A stretch of 64,000 nt of DNA. Source: Paracentrotus lividus (taxonomy: Eukaryota; Echinodermata; Echinoidea; Camarodonta; Echinidae). The first letter of the stretch is position 1, and each line of letters opens with the position of its first letter. Of this stretch, positions 21,901 to 35,000 are shown in pieces. A program made the position numbers and the translations under genes. The notes under the pieces were generated by a model. The model saw only the letters and a program-made list of their open reading frames with translations. It made no database searches and was not told the DNA's origin. The stretch is taken from contig CALNVZ010003435.1 of NCBI GenBank assembly GCA_940671915.1, positions 6,322,726 through 6,386,725 on the forward strand. Reading direction: 5' to 3'.

Positions 21901-23088
21901 TGTCTTGATTATCCAATGGTTAGCTATAAAATAATATCTCTGTAGTTGTTAGGCTGTTCAAGTAAGGTACATCTGTCATATGTAGTGGCACATAAAAAAA
22001 AATTATCAGAAGAATGTCCAATAAATAGCATCTTTCACTGATATTGGATGTAGCTTTTCGTGACATGCATTACAAAATGGATTCTGGACAATGGGGCAAG
22101 TCTACACGAGCTTTTCCCTAGCTGTAACATAAAGAGTTACGGTCAACTGCAAATTTGAAAAAAACATTCTGATTGGTTCACAGTGAGACTTTTATGCAAG
22201 AAGTCTATGCAACAAGGATCCTCATTGGCTACGATTGACTTGCAATTAACCATAACTCTTTGTGAAACACCCCAGATCTTTTTAAACTGTTTAAACCAGA
22301 GCAAGGGAAGATTGGAACATGCAAACCCAGCATGCCATGTTTGATTTAATTTTCTTTCATATACAGATCTAACACTACAGAGCTAGTTAAAAATTCCCTA
22401 TTGAATCACTATACAGTACGTATGAAAATTTTGAGAAGGCCCATTTGCCAATCAGATTATGTAACATGTGATTAAAGATGAACTGTACCTTTTCAATTAT
22501 ACCTTTTTAAAATAATAAATGGAAATAAAGCATAACTGAGTAAATTGTAAATGAAGACCTGTACAGAATTCATATTTCCAAGTTTTACAAAAATGAAAGA
22601 AGACTGAGTGAATGCTGTCCCTGCATTATATAGGATTGCATGCGATGATGTGTGACTCATGTGAAAGCATCCACTCTGTCTTTCATCCTTTGGAAAAAAA
22701 CTTGGACAAATTTCTACCTGTCACCTCGTTTTGCTATAGAGAGAGATGCAATGAATATTCAGTTATGCATTACATTTATGATTCATGAAAGGCATCATTG
22801 TAAAGGTGAGGAGTTTGGCTTCAATTATATGAGAGAAATAAATAAAAAAAAATAGATGAGTTTGGAATATGGCTCCTCTGAAGAAGGATTACCTTTTTGC
22901 AATACGCACTGTATTTTATCGCTGCATTTATATGCCTACCTTGCTCCTTGAAGTAAGCCTAGCTGCATGAAGAAGACAGCCATAACCTTGATGAGTTCCA
23001 CTTTGTCCTTACATTCTTCTCCTTTGCTAACCTCAGTCTTCGAGAGGACATCTAGATAGGCCTGCTCTACTGGCTCGAAACCTCCCAG
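18953..23088 (-). other. C-terminal TPR region of the large gene
   Basis: Six exons (22,940-23,088; 21,672-21,795; 20,759-20,904; 20,145-20,265; 19,579-19,820; 18,953-19,106) encode tandem helix pairs of TPR type: LIELGNVCLKQGNFKAAEEH, then KKLLMRALGVSKEVVGHDHH, then LGEILYDQSRLEEAVACH, AAILNNIGLVQ and YNLGAQFFGNQMFQRAKYQF. The spacing and the A/L/Y/G positions fit TPRs of the nephrocystin-3/kinesin-light-chain style. TPRs are protein-binding scaffolds. The protein ends VDMVESL with TGA at 18,953-18,955. Confidence 0.85.
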
Positions 23089-26000
23089 CTGAAAAGGCGG
23101 AATATAGAGAGAGATGCAATGAATGATGAAGGTTTAAATGCCCGTAATTTGACATCAAATGTTAACTCATGGCTCAAAACCACAAATAAGTATTTTTTTT
23201 TAAACAGAGTAATGAGAAAATTACAAAACCTCAAAATTGGTTACTTGTATAAAATTTGGTATTTTCACATCTACTAAAGATATAGTCTTGTATCACTTCT
23301 TTCATATTACATCGCCATCATGGTTTGCCGCCCTCTCTCAGACATTATTATACATGTACGCTGTTACATCGCCCCCTTTCTAGCTGGCTCTATTTGAGGT
23401 ATATCACGACATCAAATTATTGAGTTAAATCTCACGATTAATATGACTGGTGTCCCTAATATGATGGCAGCAGTGGGATATTGACCCACGTTACTGAAAT
23501 GACCATGAATCTCTGAAGGCTAAAGGACATAGTTTCATGGTGTAGAACTCCAGGGCAACTTTATTTGAAAATAAGGTCACTGTGGTCTCACTTGAAACAG
23601 AACACACTGCTATTTTCATATCTACTGCCACCCCTATTACATGCTTTTTGAAGGAACCCACCAAAATAACCCCTCTATTACCAGTTTCTGGACAAAATCT
23701 GGGACCCTATTTTAGGTTTCTTTTAGAAAGATTTGAAAATTACCCCTTACCCTTAATCGGGGAATAAAGCTAAACGACCCCTCTTTCAATTATTAATTAT
23801 GATAATTATGATTTTCATTTTAATTACGTTTAATTATTTTTCTTCTTTCTCCCAAAATGAGCCCTTAAAATATACCCCCATTTCCCGAGAAATTGGGAAC
23901 GAGCATGCGTGTATGGTTGACCAACTGAATTGGGGGGGGGGGTAGGCAACACTTCTACTAAGAAGAGATACTGTAACTTTCATACCATTCTCCAAGCCAT
24001 GATGAGCTGGAAGTTGCCATCTTCTGTTTTCATCAAGAACTGGAAGACATGAACATTGAGGATGGTTGCTCTGAGGCGTGTTAGTTCCTTAGCCTGAATG
24101 AATAGGTACGGTACCTCATCAGCCTGGAAGAAAATAAAGAGGTCCACAAGAAATAACTTCACAATTTGGATATCAAAGTAAAGTAACCAGCTCTTTAGCC
24201 TGAATGAATAGGTATGGTATCTCATCAGCCTGGAACCAAATAAAGAGGTCCGGAAGAAATTAATATAATACTTTTGATATCAAAGTACAACAACATTTGA
24301 GGAATCATTTTGATACATGTACATGAGCAATATGGCGAGTCTCCCAAGCCAATGACCCAATAATATGTATATATAAGAGAGCTTAACCTAGCTTTAACCC
24401 TCAAACCACCCTCGGCTGCCTTTCAGCATACTTCTCAAACCATCTGATATTAATTTGATTACTATAGCTCCTCAAACAGCTGAAACATGTTGTCCAAGCT
24501 TTCTCCTTTCATTCTGGAACTACCCATCAAATCAAAGTGTAAATAGATTGTATCTTTTCTTGTTTCGACACGGCATGTCTAATATGAATCATTTGGCAGG
24601 TAGATCTGAGGTTAAACCTGGTGTATAGTTTTGGTAACAAAAATGGAATTGGCACAAAACCGATTAAATGTAGTCTCATGTTGTCCACACTGCACTAAAA
24701 GATATGTGTGAGAGATCTTGTGACATTCCTTTCATGATTTCCGATGAATTTCAGTAAAAATGTTGGAAACGCTGAAATGAGTCGGGTCCTCGTCTTTCCA
24801 CGTTTTATACTTATATTATGAAATAAAGACACTAAAACGAGATTTCAAGTACTATAATTTGCTTTATTATAGTTATTGGATTCAATCTTTCATATTTTCT
24901 AACTGTGAATCCAAATTATTTTTTTCTTTCTCCCGAAACTATACACCAGCTTTAAGCTGATCTGTTACACACAGCCTCTGGGTAAAAAACAAAATGTCAA
25001 AGTACTTACATATCTATCATCAATGTCCTGTGCATTGAAGAAGTTGGCTAGCTCTAGATAGTTCTTGCGTTTGTCTTCATCTGTGGGCAGGTAGCGCCGC
25101 TCAACAGCTTGTCGAAGATGATCGTGGAAGAAGTTCACGAGTCCGTTTCGATTGATGAGATTCTCTTCCAGAGAGAGGTAGAATGGAGACCATATAGCAC
25201 TAGGTACCTAGAATGGAAAAACAAAAAGAAGATCGCTCATTAGATCCTTCCCTTTAGAGGTTTCTGCTCTTAAGGATCCAACATCTCCATCATCTGAATA
25301 CCACCATCAGTTTTGTACCTGGCTTTCCTACATTTATGATGAACACTCATTAGCTGTACCTTACTCGCAGAACCTCAATTTCAAACAACATTTAGATATG
25401 AGTTAAGCCACCGTAATCATCATGATATCGAAAATTATCTGCAAACAACTTTCAAATACTAGTTAAGCCACCATAATCATCATGATATTGCAAATTATCT
25501 GCATCAGTTTGTGTTTCCTATGCATTGATACCATAGACAGGTCATTTTATATGACCCTGTAATCATCACCATTGTAATGTACCAGCATTAACTATTGATT
25601 CGAGAAATGTGTTTATACCTTTAGCATCGTCAAGAGTTCATTCTCACTCATTCCTCTATGTGAACACCAGATGGCAGTGGTTGTGTCCTTGACAAGATTA
25701 GGCCTACAGAAGCAACAAAAGAACAAAAAGAACAACATTTAAAATCAAATTTGTCACTCGGGGCTCAATATTATTGGTCATTGAAATTCATAGCACTTTA
25801 TCAGCAAAGAAAATGAACACATGAGCAAGAAATTTAGTCTTTTTAATCTCTTTGAAATTTCTACTGGTTTAAAATGCATACGAAATCTAGGATTTACTGT
25901 GAACCTATCCTGCAAATACTTATCCAAAGCAAATTCTGCATCCCATCATCAATATATTCAGTATCTTAAATCACATAGGTCTACCTGCACACAGCTCCTT

Positions 26001-29000
26001 TCTCAAAGTCGTTTTCCAACCTCTGCAGGATCTTGACAAAGAGGGCACCAGGATCTTCTGCCGTCAAGTAAGAGTTGATAGCTGTGGTGAGCTGGAAGAA
26101 GTCACCGTAGACACGTACCTGAAGAAAAGAGGAAGAGATAAAGAAAGTCAATTCAGAATTTACTGACTGCAGTCTAAACATTGCCTTATTAAAATGAATC
26201 CTGTAATTAAGTTTTCATTACAAACTTATACTGAATGCCAATGTTAGTGACATCAGTATCAAGTCAATTTGATGTTTAAACACATTTCAACTTAGCAGTG
26301 CAATGTCTGTTTTAAACAAATAGAATAAAACCAGAACATGAATTCTGGCGAGTTTCAAAGGTCTTGAACCGGTAGGTCACATTTTAATTGAAAAAAAAAA
26401 TCACTGAAATGTGAAATATACCTCATCGAGAAGAGCCTTGAGATAGAGAGGATTGGAGCTCTGTTTAGCATTGATGATAAGATCTTTCTGTTCTTGGTTG
26501 AGGGTCTTGCCATAGAGATCCATATATCCTGTAATGATATCCTGCTTCTCATTCTCCTGTAGACCTTCTACCTTGTAGGTTGGCCAGCCAGATAGCTCAA
26601 TTACATCCTGAGTCTAGGTTCAACAAAAAAATATTCAAATGGTTGATATGCTGATTCATAATAGTCTGGTCAACACTAGTATATGTACATATTTGTGGTC
26701 TAGTGGAACAATCATGGACTGTCGATCACAGGGTAGTCGGTTCAAACCAATGTCACTTCACAAATGTCCTTCTAAATGGCAAGACACATGAAAAATGTAT
26801 TATCATCATTATCATATCAACCATTAAATACATGCATCTGCAAATCAAATTGAGCATTTCCTTAGCCTTCTGTTTCCAACAATATTTCCACATGTGTGAT
26901 AGTTAACTTTGCAAGATGGACATGTGAATTACTTACCTCTCCAGGAAGTGTTGAGAGAAGCATTTGCACGTTGCTAGGTAGCGGCTGCGGTAACCAAGTC
27001 AGGCTTTTCTCATCACCTATAAAAAAAACACCAAAGCTTCAGTGTTAGCGGTACAAAAAGCATGTACTGTACCTGTCAATATAATATGAAATTTAATTTT
27101 CCTCTATTTATCATCTTTCTAACCTTGCATCTTCTTTTCTGCATTCTTTTCATTCTCATCAAAATATCATCATTTAATTAAACTACAGGATTGTCATTTC
27201 ATACCTCATGATCAGTTCTTTTAAACCTGCATTCCTTAAAAGATTTTAAAGAATACAACCTTTTCCAATTTAAACTGGGGATCATACCACTTCCTCCTGC
27301 CCCACTGTCCAATTGGTTCAGAGCATCCAGAACAATCATGACCTTTGACCTGTTGCTAGCGATGTTGAGCCATGACGGGAGGTCAATCACAAGGTTCCTA
27401 TCTGATGTTGGTATTTCTAGTTCAAGGCTGTAGAACTGTTTCATCTCACCATACAGCCTAAGTGAAAATATACAAGTGTTAAAATGTCACACTGAGTTTT
27501 ATCAACATGCAGCCACATAAATCATTATTGTGAGTGTATTAAAGAAGGTATACCTAAAAATGTACAAGCAATCAAAATCCATGGCTCTAACAACATTGAA
27601 TGAAGAAATGAACTAGATGAATCCTCGACCGCGCACGGTCGAAATTTATGCCTCCACCATTTCCAGATCAGAAATATATGGCACATTCATCTATTCATTT
27701 TCCTTTATACAAAGACATCTCGACCTTGACCTTTGACCTTGTAACCCCAAAATCGAATTAGATCATTGTCACCCCAGTATGCACACATGTACCAAGTATG
27801 AAGATAATCCGTTAATCGGTTCTTAAGTTATCGTGAGAACAAAAATGGGACTAACGGACGGACGGACAACCCGAAAACATAATGTCTCCGGCGAGACTTC
27901 GTCGCAGAGGCATAAAAAGTTCGCTCTGAAATACCTGAATTTCTGAGAAATCATGTTATAAGTATTTATGAAGATTAATGGGTATCCCGATAACTTATGG
28001 CTATATGCTTCATGATGAATATCTCACAGATAAACATGTTTCTGACCTTACAATTTGAAGGTAAAATTTTATTCATGCTGATACATCTGAAAATATGGCA
28101 TCAGTGGTAACTACCATAGCAACACTGTTCAACAGGAAATCAAAATCTAGAATATCATGAAAGTAACAATTGAAGCCAAATAAAAAATGTTTTATACAAT
28201 GGCACCCAGATCGTTCATTGTCATTAAAGCCCACGTCACACAGTTCCGAAGATGAGCAACGATGGACACATAAACATGGAAAATTTCAAATTTTGCTCTG
28301 ATCACGAAAGCATTGGGCACCATCAGACCATTTTATCATTGTTCATAGTACATTCTTTGCAACTTTATAAAAAACATGACCATCGGTGGAGTTTTTACAG
28401 CTTTGGCAGCAACTTCCAATGCATCGGCAAACCTTTGGCAGCCAAAAACAAGAACAAGCCATTTTCATGCATACAATGGCCTCTGTGACCTTTGACCTCA
28501 TGATCCCCACATTTAATCAGTTCATTGCTCCTCCCATATGCACATATTACCCAAGTTTGAAGATGATCCGTTACACAGTTCTTAAGTTATCATGAGAACA
28601 AACTATTTTTATGTATACAATGACCTCTGTGACCTTTGACCTTTGACCCCAAAATCTAATCAGTTCATTGCTCCTCCCATATGCACACATTACTCAAGTT
28701 TGAAGTTGACCCATCACACAGTTCTTAAGTTATTGCGAGAACGAACCATTTTCATGTATACAATGACATCTGTGACCTTTGACCTTTGACCTCATGACCC
28801 TAAAATCTAATCAGTTCATTGCCCCTCCCATAGGCACACATTACCCAAGTTTGAAGTTGACCCGTCAAACGGTTTTTAAGTTATGGCGAGAACGAGCCAT
28901 TTTCATGCATACAATGACCTCTGTGACCTTTGACTTTTGACCTAATGACCCCAAAGTCTAATCAGATCATTGTCCCTACCATATGCATACATGATCCAAG

Positions 29001-32000
29001 TTTGAAAGTGATCCGTCAAACGGTTCTTAAGTTATCGCGAGAACGAAAACGGGACGGACGTACGGACGGACGTACGGTCGGACATACGGACGGACGGTCG
29101 GACGGACGGACGGACAACCCGAAAATATAATGCCTCCGGCACCACCTTCGGTGGCGGAGGCATAAAAATGGTTATTTCAGCTTTAATGTCTGTATGATAA
29201 GATTTTCAATCAATTGCTAAACTGTTCACTGATGAATTGTATTATTTCCATTAGTTAAATACCAGAAGAATCCAGTTCCTGTAGTCAATGGTTTAAACGG
29301 GTGGCAGCAGTGGGATCTAAACCCACATCATCAAAATTACTGCTGGCATTCTACAACGGCGGAAGGAATAAGGTCTAGACTAATTATGTATTAAAGAAAC
29401 TATACCAAAACATCCTGTAATAGCATCACCTCAGTCCTGAACTATAGACAAATTCGGTTTGGGTAATATTTTGTCATGGTGGCAGCCATTGCTGGGGGGC
29501 TTCCAATGTACTATGCATGCTCTTTGTGCGCGTATGTATGTGTAACAAAGGAAAATGAACAAATGCGCATGAAAACGCGCACATTGCACATGCATAGTAC
29601 ATTGGAAGCCCCCAGCTATATGGCGGGCACGTAGAGGGCTCATTTCCATGAAACGCTGCCCGAATTTGGCTATATATATTGCCCAAATTTATGAATACTA
29701 CAATTCAGTACATTGTCACTAGGCTAATACCTCTTTAAAAATGATCATAAAATAGTCTTCTGCTTCAATGAAATAGCCCTACCTTCTCAAGAGATTGATA
29801 TGAGAAGCACTTTCAGCAGAGCTCCCAATGAAATGCTTGAAGAGGAAAGTGCTTGGGTTCTTCTCTTCAAAACGGCCACACCAATTGGCAACAAGGGCAG
29901 ATTTACCAGATCCAGATTCACCAATGATGGTAAGAGGTACCTGAATATGATAAAGGAATTAAAAAAGTCATGAGATTAACAAAACATCTATATGAATTTA
30001 TAATTACATATAATTGAAATACATGTACATCAAATTCATATTTTTAATTTCAATTCTATTTCTGTATTTGACCGACCACAAGCACCTTTAATGATACCAA
30101 TTTACATTATACAAGTCCCTGTATTTTTCTTTCAAAGGGATGAAAGATTCAGGAATAAGGAGTAAACAAACAATCTTCAGCATCGTTTGGAGTCTAATGG
30201 GTCAATGGTGTTCAAGGATTCTGTTCCTCTAATCACAGAATGAAGAAAAGGAAAAAATACCACTTATTGCCAACAATTTTGCAATCTCTCACTTAATTCT
30301 TGCATATATCGTTATGATTAAAATTATCTTGTTTAGCTCTATCATATTCTTACCTTGGGATTCTGATCAAAGTAGTTGTCGATGTAATCAAAGTACTCCT
30401 GTCTTCCAATGTATACCCTTCGTCTAGCATTGGCGAAGGCGTCATGGGCTTCTGATTCTCTCTGTAGAGCAGTCAGGTTGGTTCCAGGTGGGAAATCAGC
30501 ATTGATGCACTTCACCAAATCCTAGATGGAGGCAAACAGTGTCATATTATTTTTTCCTTATTAATAAAATCATATTATCATGTTGAAATATAACTTGCTA
30601 AATTTTCCCTGTTTTATCATTAATAGTAATGTCATGAGAAAGAGCTATCAATACATCAATGAAATTGATAATTAATATCTTATACTATGAATACAAGAAA
30701 CTTGTATTCATTGCACATGTCCCTAACATCACTCAAAATGTACCATTACTCTCAGAGATGCATTTAAAGATATAATTTCAAAACGAAATGGCACACAATG
30801 TCTTTGGTGATCAGATATTGCGTGCTTTTTTGCAATCTCACTACGATGTCCCAAAGAAATTACAGGAGCTATAATTCCTGTTTGTGGCCTTTAATTTCAA
30901 TTACCTTGTCTCAAAGGACAGATGAAAAAAACTTATTTGCTCTCTGAATACTGACCTCTTTGATCATTGTTGCAGCATCTACAGCACCCTCAAAGGTCCG
31001 ATAAGTGTGTCCAGAATCAACAACCATTCCCCTCAGCTTCTGTTGCAGATCAAAGTGCCACTGAGTCTCTCCTCTTACGTTCTTTTTCTCTTCCTAAGAG
31101 AAAAAAGTGTTTCCTTTTAATAGATTATTATTCAAATTTAAATATTTCATACATGTATGACAATAAAATAAGGACAAGTACTGTAACAATGGGTACCAAA
31201 GTGTGTAAGTCATGGCAAGATGGTGAAGTAAGTGCTTTAGACTATATTATTTGATCGATCAGGAAAGGAAATTGTAAGGTCCTTACCGCGGTCTGAACAG
31301 GAGGTGGCAGATCTTCTCTTTTCACCCTCGGCTGTCGAAGATAGAAGAAGATTCGTTCCTTCTTGATTTCCTTGTTGGCTCTCATCGCTCCGTACAACAC
31401 CTCAAGCTGAAGATTACGTGTTTAAAAAAGACAGAAAACAGAGAATGGAATCAAATGGAATTCTAACAAAAAATTCTGTCTAAACAAAACCAAAAATAGA
31501 AAACATAAGAAATTACACGAAATGTACATGTATAAATATATATTAGATAATACATATAACAATAGACATGGAATGTGGTTCAGCCGTAAGAGCCAATGAG
31601 GCTTGAAAACTTGGATGGGCCCTGATATTGTATGACAAATAAACCAAAAGGGGGTTTATGCTATTCCATAAAATACCTGCAGTCCTTAAAGCTGACATAC
31701 TCATAACTTCAATCAAAGCGTGAAGAAATATCTTCTTCCTTCATCCATTCACAAGTTACACAGACAAAATTGAGAAATTCTTTAACAAACATTTCCTTCA
31801 TAACTATTCAATCCTTTCATACTTCATGAATGTGTTCAATTTCTATTTTTTGCAAGTTAGTAGGGATTGTATTGTTACCTGTGTGACACTGGAGTTGTAG
31901 CGGTATTCATCCACCCACTTGAATTTACGGTAGCCATCAACAACCAAGTCATAGCTCTTATCTAGGAGCTCATCTTTGAATATCTTGTTCTGGCTCCAAC

Positions 32001-35000
32001 CAAAGCGGTCTCCCATCAGGCAAATGAAGTATGGACGGCACTTGTCAATCTGTAATATCGTAAATCATAGACGTTATTATATTTCCGATACCTATACCCT
32101 CTTGCATTCCCCTTCTCCTTGAATATGTTTCGCTGCAATCATCACCACTACCAACACCGTCATCACTACCACCATCACATTTTCATAATCATCACAATTA
32201 TCACATCCAATCAGCATATGAGCAGTAATTACCCTATCACCATCACCAAATCACAATCATAATCAAAATATAAATTGATAATGCCTACATTCATGACTAT
32301 AATTTCCAAGTTTCACATAAATTGTAGAGAACAAGAAGGAAAGACAAAGAGAGAGATTAGAGGGGGGACAAGAGAAATACAAAGAAAGAGTGATAGACAG
32401 ACAGAGATAGGGATGGTATTTTTCTTACTGACACTATTTTGTCACATTACCTCTCTCAAGCAGATCTCAATAGTCCTTCCACTTTTTGATTGCTGTTCAG
32501 TGATGCCCCATCTAAGATCAACGTAGGTGAAGAAGACACCTCGGTCCAGACACAGTCTATTCAGCTCTCGGAACACCTTCTTAATGATAACCTCTCGCTC
32601 CTCCTCAAAGTCTCTGAAAGTACTCGACACGAAGATCCGGATCTCTCGCTTTGCTGGTTTCTTTCTCACTACAATTGGATGTTGGATGACCTCTTGTGGC
32701 TTGATGCTTGTATCCTTAGCAGCTTCATCTACATCTGAAAAAAAAATGAAAGGGGGCACTTGAAATACCAGGATAAGTGAAATAAAAAAGTAAGGGTACC
32801 GGACATCACAATGAATTTTAATAAACTACTGCAACTGCCAGTTTGTTAGAGCTAATGCCTGATTTGCAGAGGGAGAAAACAATTCAGAAGTCCTCCTTTA
32901 ATCTAATTAATATTTATAAATTAATTGTTCCTATAAAGACAGGGATCTTATGAGAAATCGTTAATCGGATGGAAGATATTGGATGAAAATTTAAACTAAA
33001 AGGTGAAGTTCTAAACTGGTGGCAGCGGTGGGATTCATACATTCAGAGTATATACCTATGGAAACTATTCACATCATAATCCATATTTTGTCTGTGCTTG
33101 TGATTTGCAGGATTTTTGTAATAATTGTAAGTAAAAATAGTGATCTAATTGCTAAGATTATTCAAAAGCACAAAACTGCAAAATGAACAAGTGGCGTCTA
33201 GCCGGATTAGACACAATACTTTGATGGGGCTCTCCATTGTGCACAAACGATAGTACCCCCGAAGTGCCAGTGTGACTAACCCGGTTCGAGCTGCCACTGC
33301 CAATTAATGCTTACCCTTAGGTTTATCAGATTCAGGAGCCTTGAGCATGAACTTGAGGGCATCACGATGCTCCACTTGCAGTTCACGTAAGAAGGAAGTG
33401 ACACGTTGCTTCCGCTCTTCGATTGAACTCGTCTCAACGTCTGCGTACTCATCTCCGACGGCAGCGCTGATCTCACTTTTGACACGCAAGGTAGCAGCAG
33501 ACATCCAGGCCCCAAAAAACCCAGCCCAACTCTTGTCGTCTTCACCTAGAAACATAAAGTAGATGGGAAGTGTCATCAAGAATTGAGAATAAGAATCAAA
33601 ATGGTATCAAAACATTTAAAAGGAATTCACATTCACCTTCACATAAATCAGTATATCCTATACTCCAACATTTCTGACAATGATAAATATAATGGATCTT
33701 TAAAACATGATATAAGGCCCCTTGTGATGGTAGCTGGGGTAATGATAGTCAGCATATTGAATGAAAAGGAACTCAAGTTTTCAGCAATCATCATCATGAA
33801 TACAAGGGGAAGTGAGCTCACCAGAACTCTCAAAGCTGACGGTCCGAACTCCTGGTCCATAATCCTTGAATGTGAAGCTCTCTCTGATCCATCCTGGGGT
33901 CTTTATGCTCCCTTTCTTCTCGGTGGTCTTTTTAGCAATTACATTATCACTTTCATCCAGTAGGCTCACTGTCAAGCTGTAGAAGCCCCCCTTGCACCTC
34001 CTTCATGAAAAAGATTCAGAGGCCTGGTCGTGGGAGAGAGAAAATGTAATACATTTTTGAACACAATATACAAAACCACCTCAGACATTCATTTACAAAC
34101 ATGTCCCATTAAACCACTCATTTATTTGTATACTATCCATGACAATTATGATAGCATTCTAAATTCTATTGACTCAGAGATGCCTCAAAGCCCAAGTCTG
34201 GTACCAAGAAGTTTTTTTTTTTTTTTTTTTTTCTTCTTTTTTTTTTTTTTTTTTTTGGGGGGGGGGGATATTAATGTAGATACACATGTATACCCTTGGG
34301 AAAATTTCTATTTTACCCTCTTTAATAACTACTAGCTCTCTCCTTCAGGATCACCAGTTGGCTATCAAAATGAGAGGGTATGGAAAAGTGCTAAGTCGGG
34401 GCTGAATATCTCAGTTTTGTGTTAATTGAAAGAAGAAGAAAATCTTGCCTAACCCTCAAATGAAAGTCATGGTAAGCCCATAATATATGTGTATATTATA
34501 TGCATTCATAATAGTGAAGATTATGTGGAGATAACAAAATTGTTGAAGATTATAATGTTGATCTATTACGATAATTAAGGAAATATTGATGATGATTTTG
34601 ATACCTGAATTTCCGGTGCTGTGTCCAAATGTTCTTTTGAGAAATGCTGTGTGAGATCAATGTCTTGCGACTTGTTGCATTCCATGTATGATGTCATGAA
34701 CTCTGAAATTAAGAAATAAAAAGAAAATTGAAAAGCATGCAAAGAAATAATAGAAGTTGCAAATAATTTTTGTTTTCATTACTTAGAAGCAGACAAATTA
34801 GAACCATAATAAGTTTGTGTTTTTGTTGATCAAAAATAAAAAACTCTGCACACTGCGTCCCACAAAAAAAAAATGAAATCGAGATTGATTGATGTTTTCT
34901 CATAACTTAATCTCAACTATAATTCATAAATGACCCATCAATTTAATGCTTAGAGTCTCCTCTTACATTTGACAAAATCTATGTGACCCATATGTCACGC

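Larger units (their letters stand above)
25010..27016 (-). other. Winged-helix-like and post-NACHT region of the large gene
   Basis: Exons 26,937-27,016, 26,422-26,613, 25,985-26,118, 25,619-25,703 and 25,010-25,207. Visible elements: VQMLLSTLPGE and VIELSGWPTY with GLQENEKQDIITGYM, NPLYLKALLDE, then a helical stretch with ENELLTMLK and FFHDHLRQAVERRYLP. This order (L..LP/GW..., NPLYL, F.H..L..AV..RYL) is typical of the segment between the ATPase and TPRs in nephrocystin-3-like and TEP1-like proteins. Confidence 0.75.
27288..30521 (-). other. NACHT-type ATPase domain of the large gene
   Basis: Exons 30,354-30,521, 29,783-29,940 and 27,288-27,457. The first ends with the segment RRVYIGRQEYFDYIDNYF that leads into the nucleotide fold. 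The second carries the Walker A loop GESGSGKSALVANW, followed by FLFKHFIGSSAES. The third carries the Walker B strand KVMIVLDALNQLD. Both motifs are intact, so ATP binding is expected. STAND ATPases use this domain to oligomerise on activation. Confidence 0.9.

Noticed and set aside
29281-29320. tRNA-like ggtggcagcagtgggat segments (also near 23,465 and 33,018)
   Set aside because: The motif recurs, but I could not build a tRNA fold; at most repeat debris.
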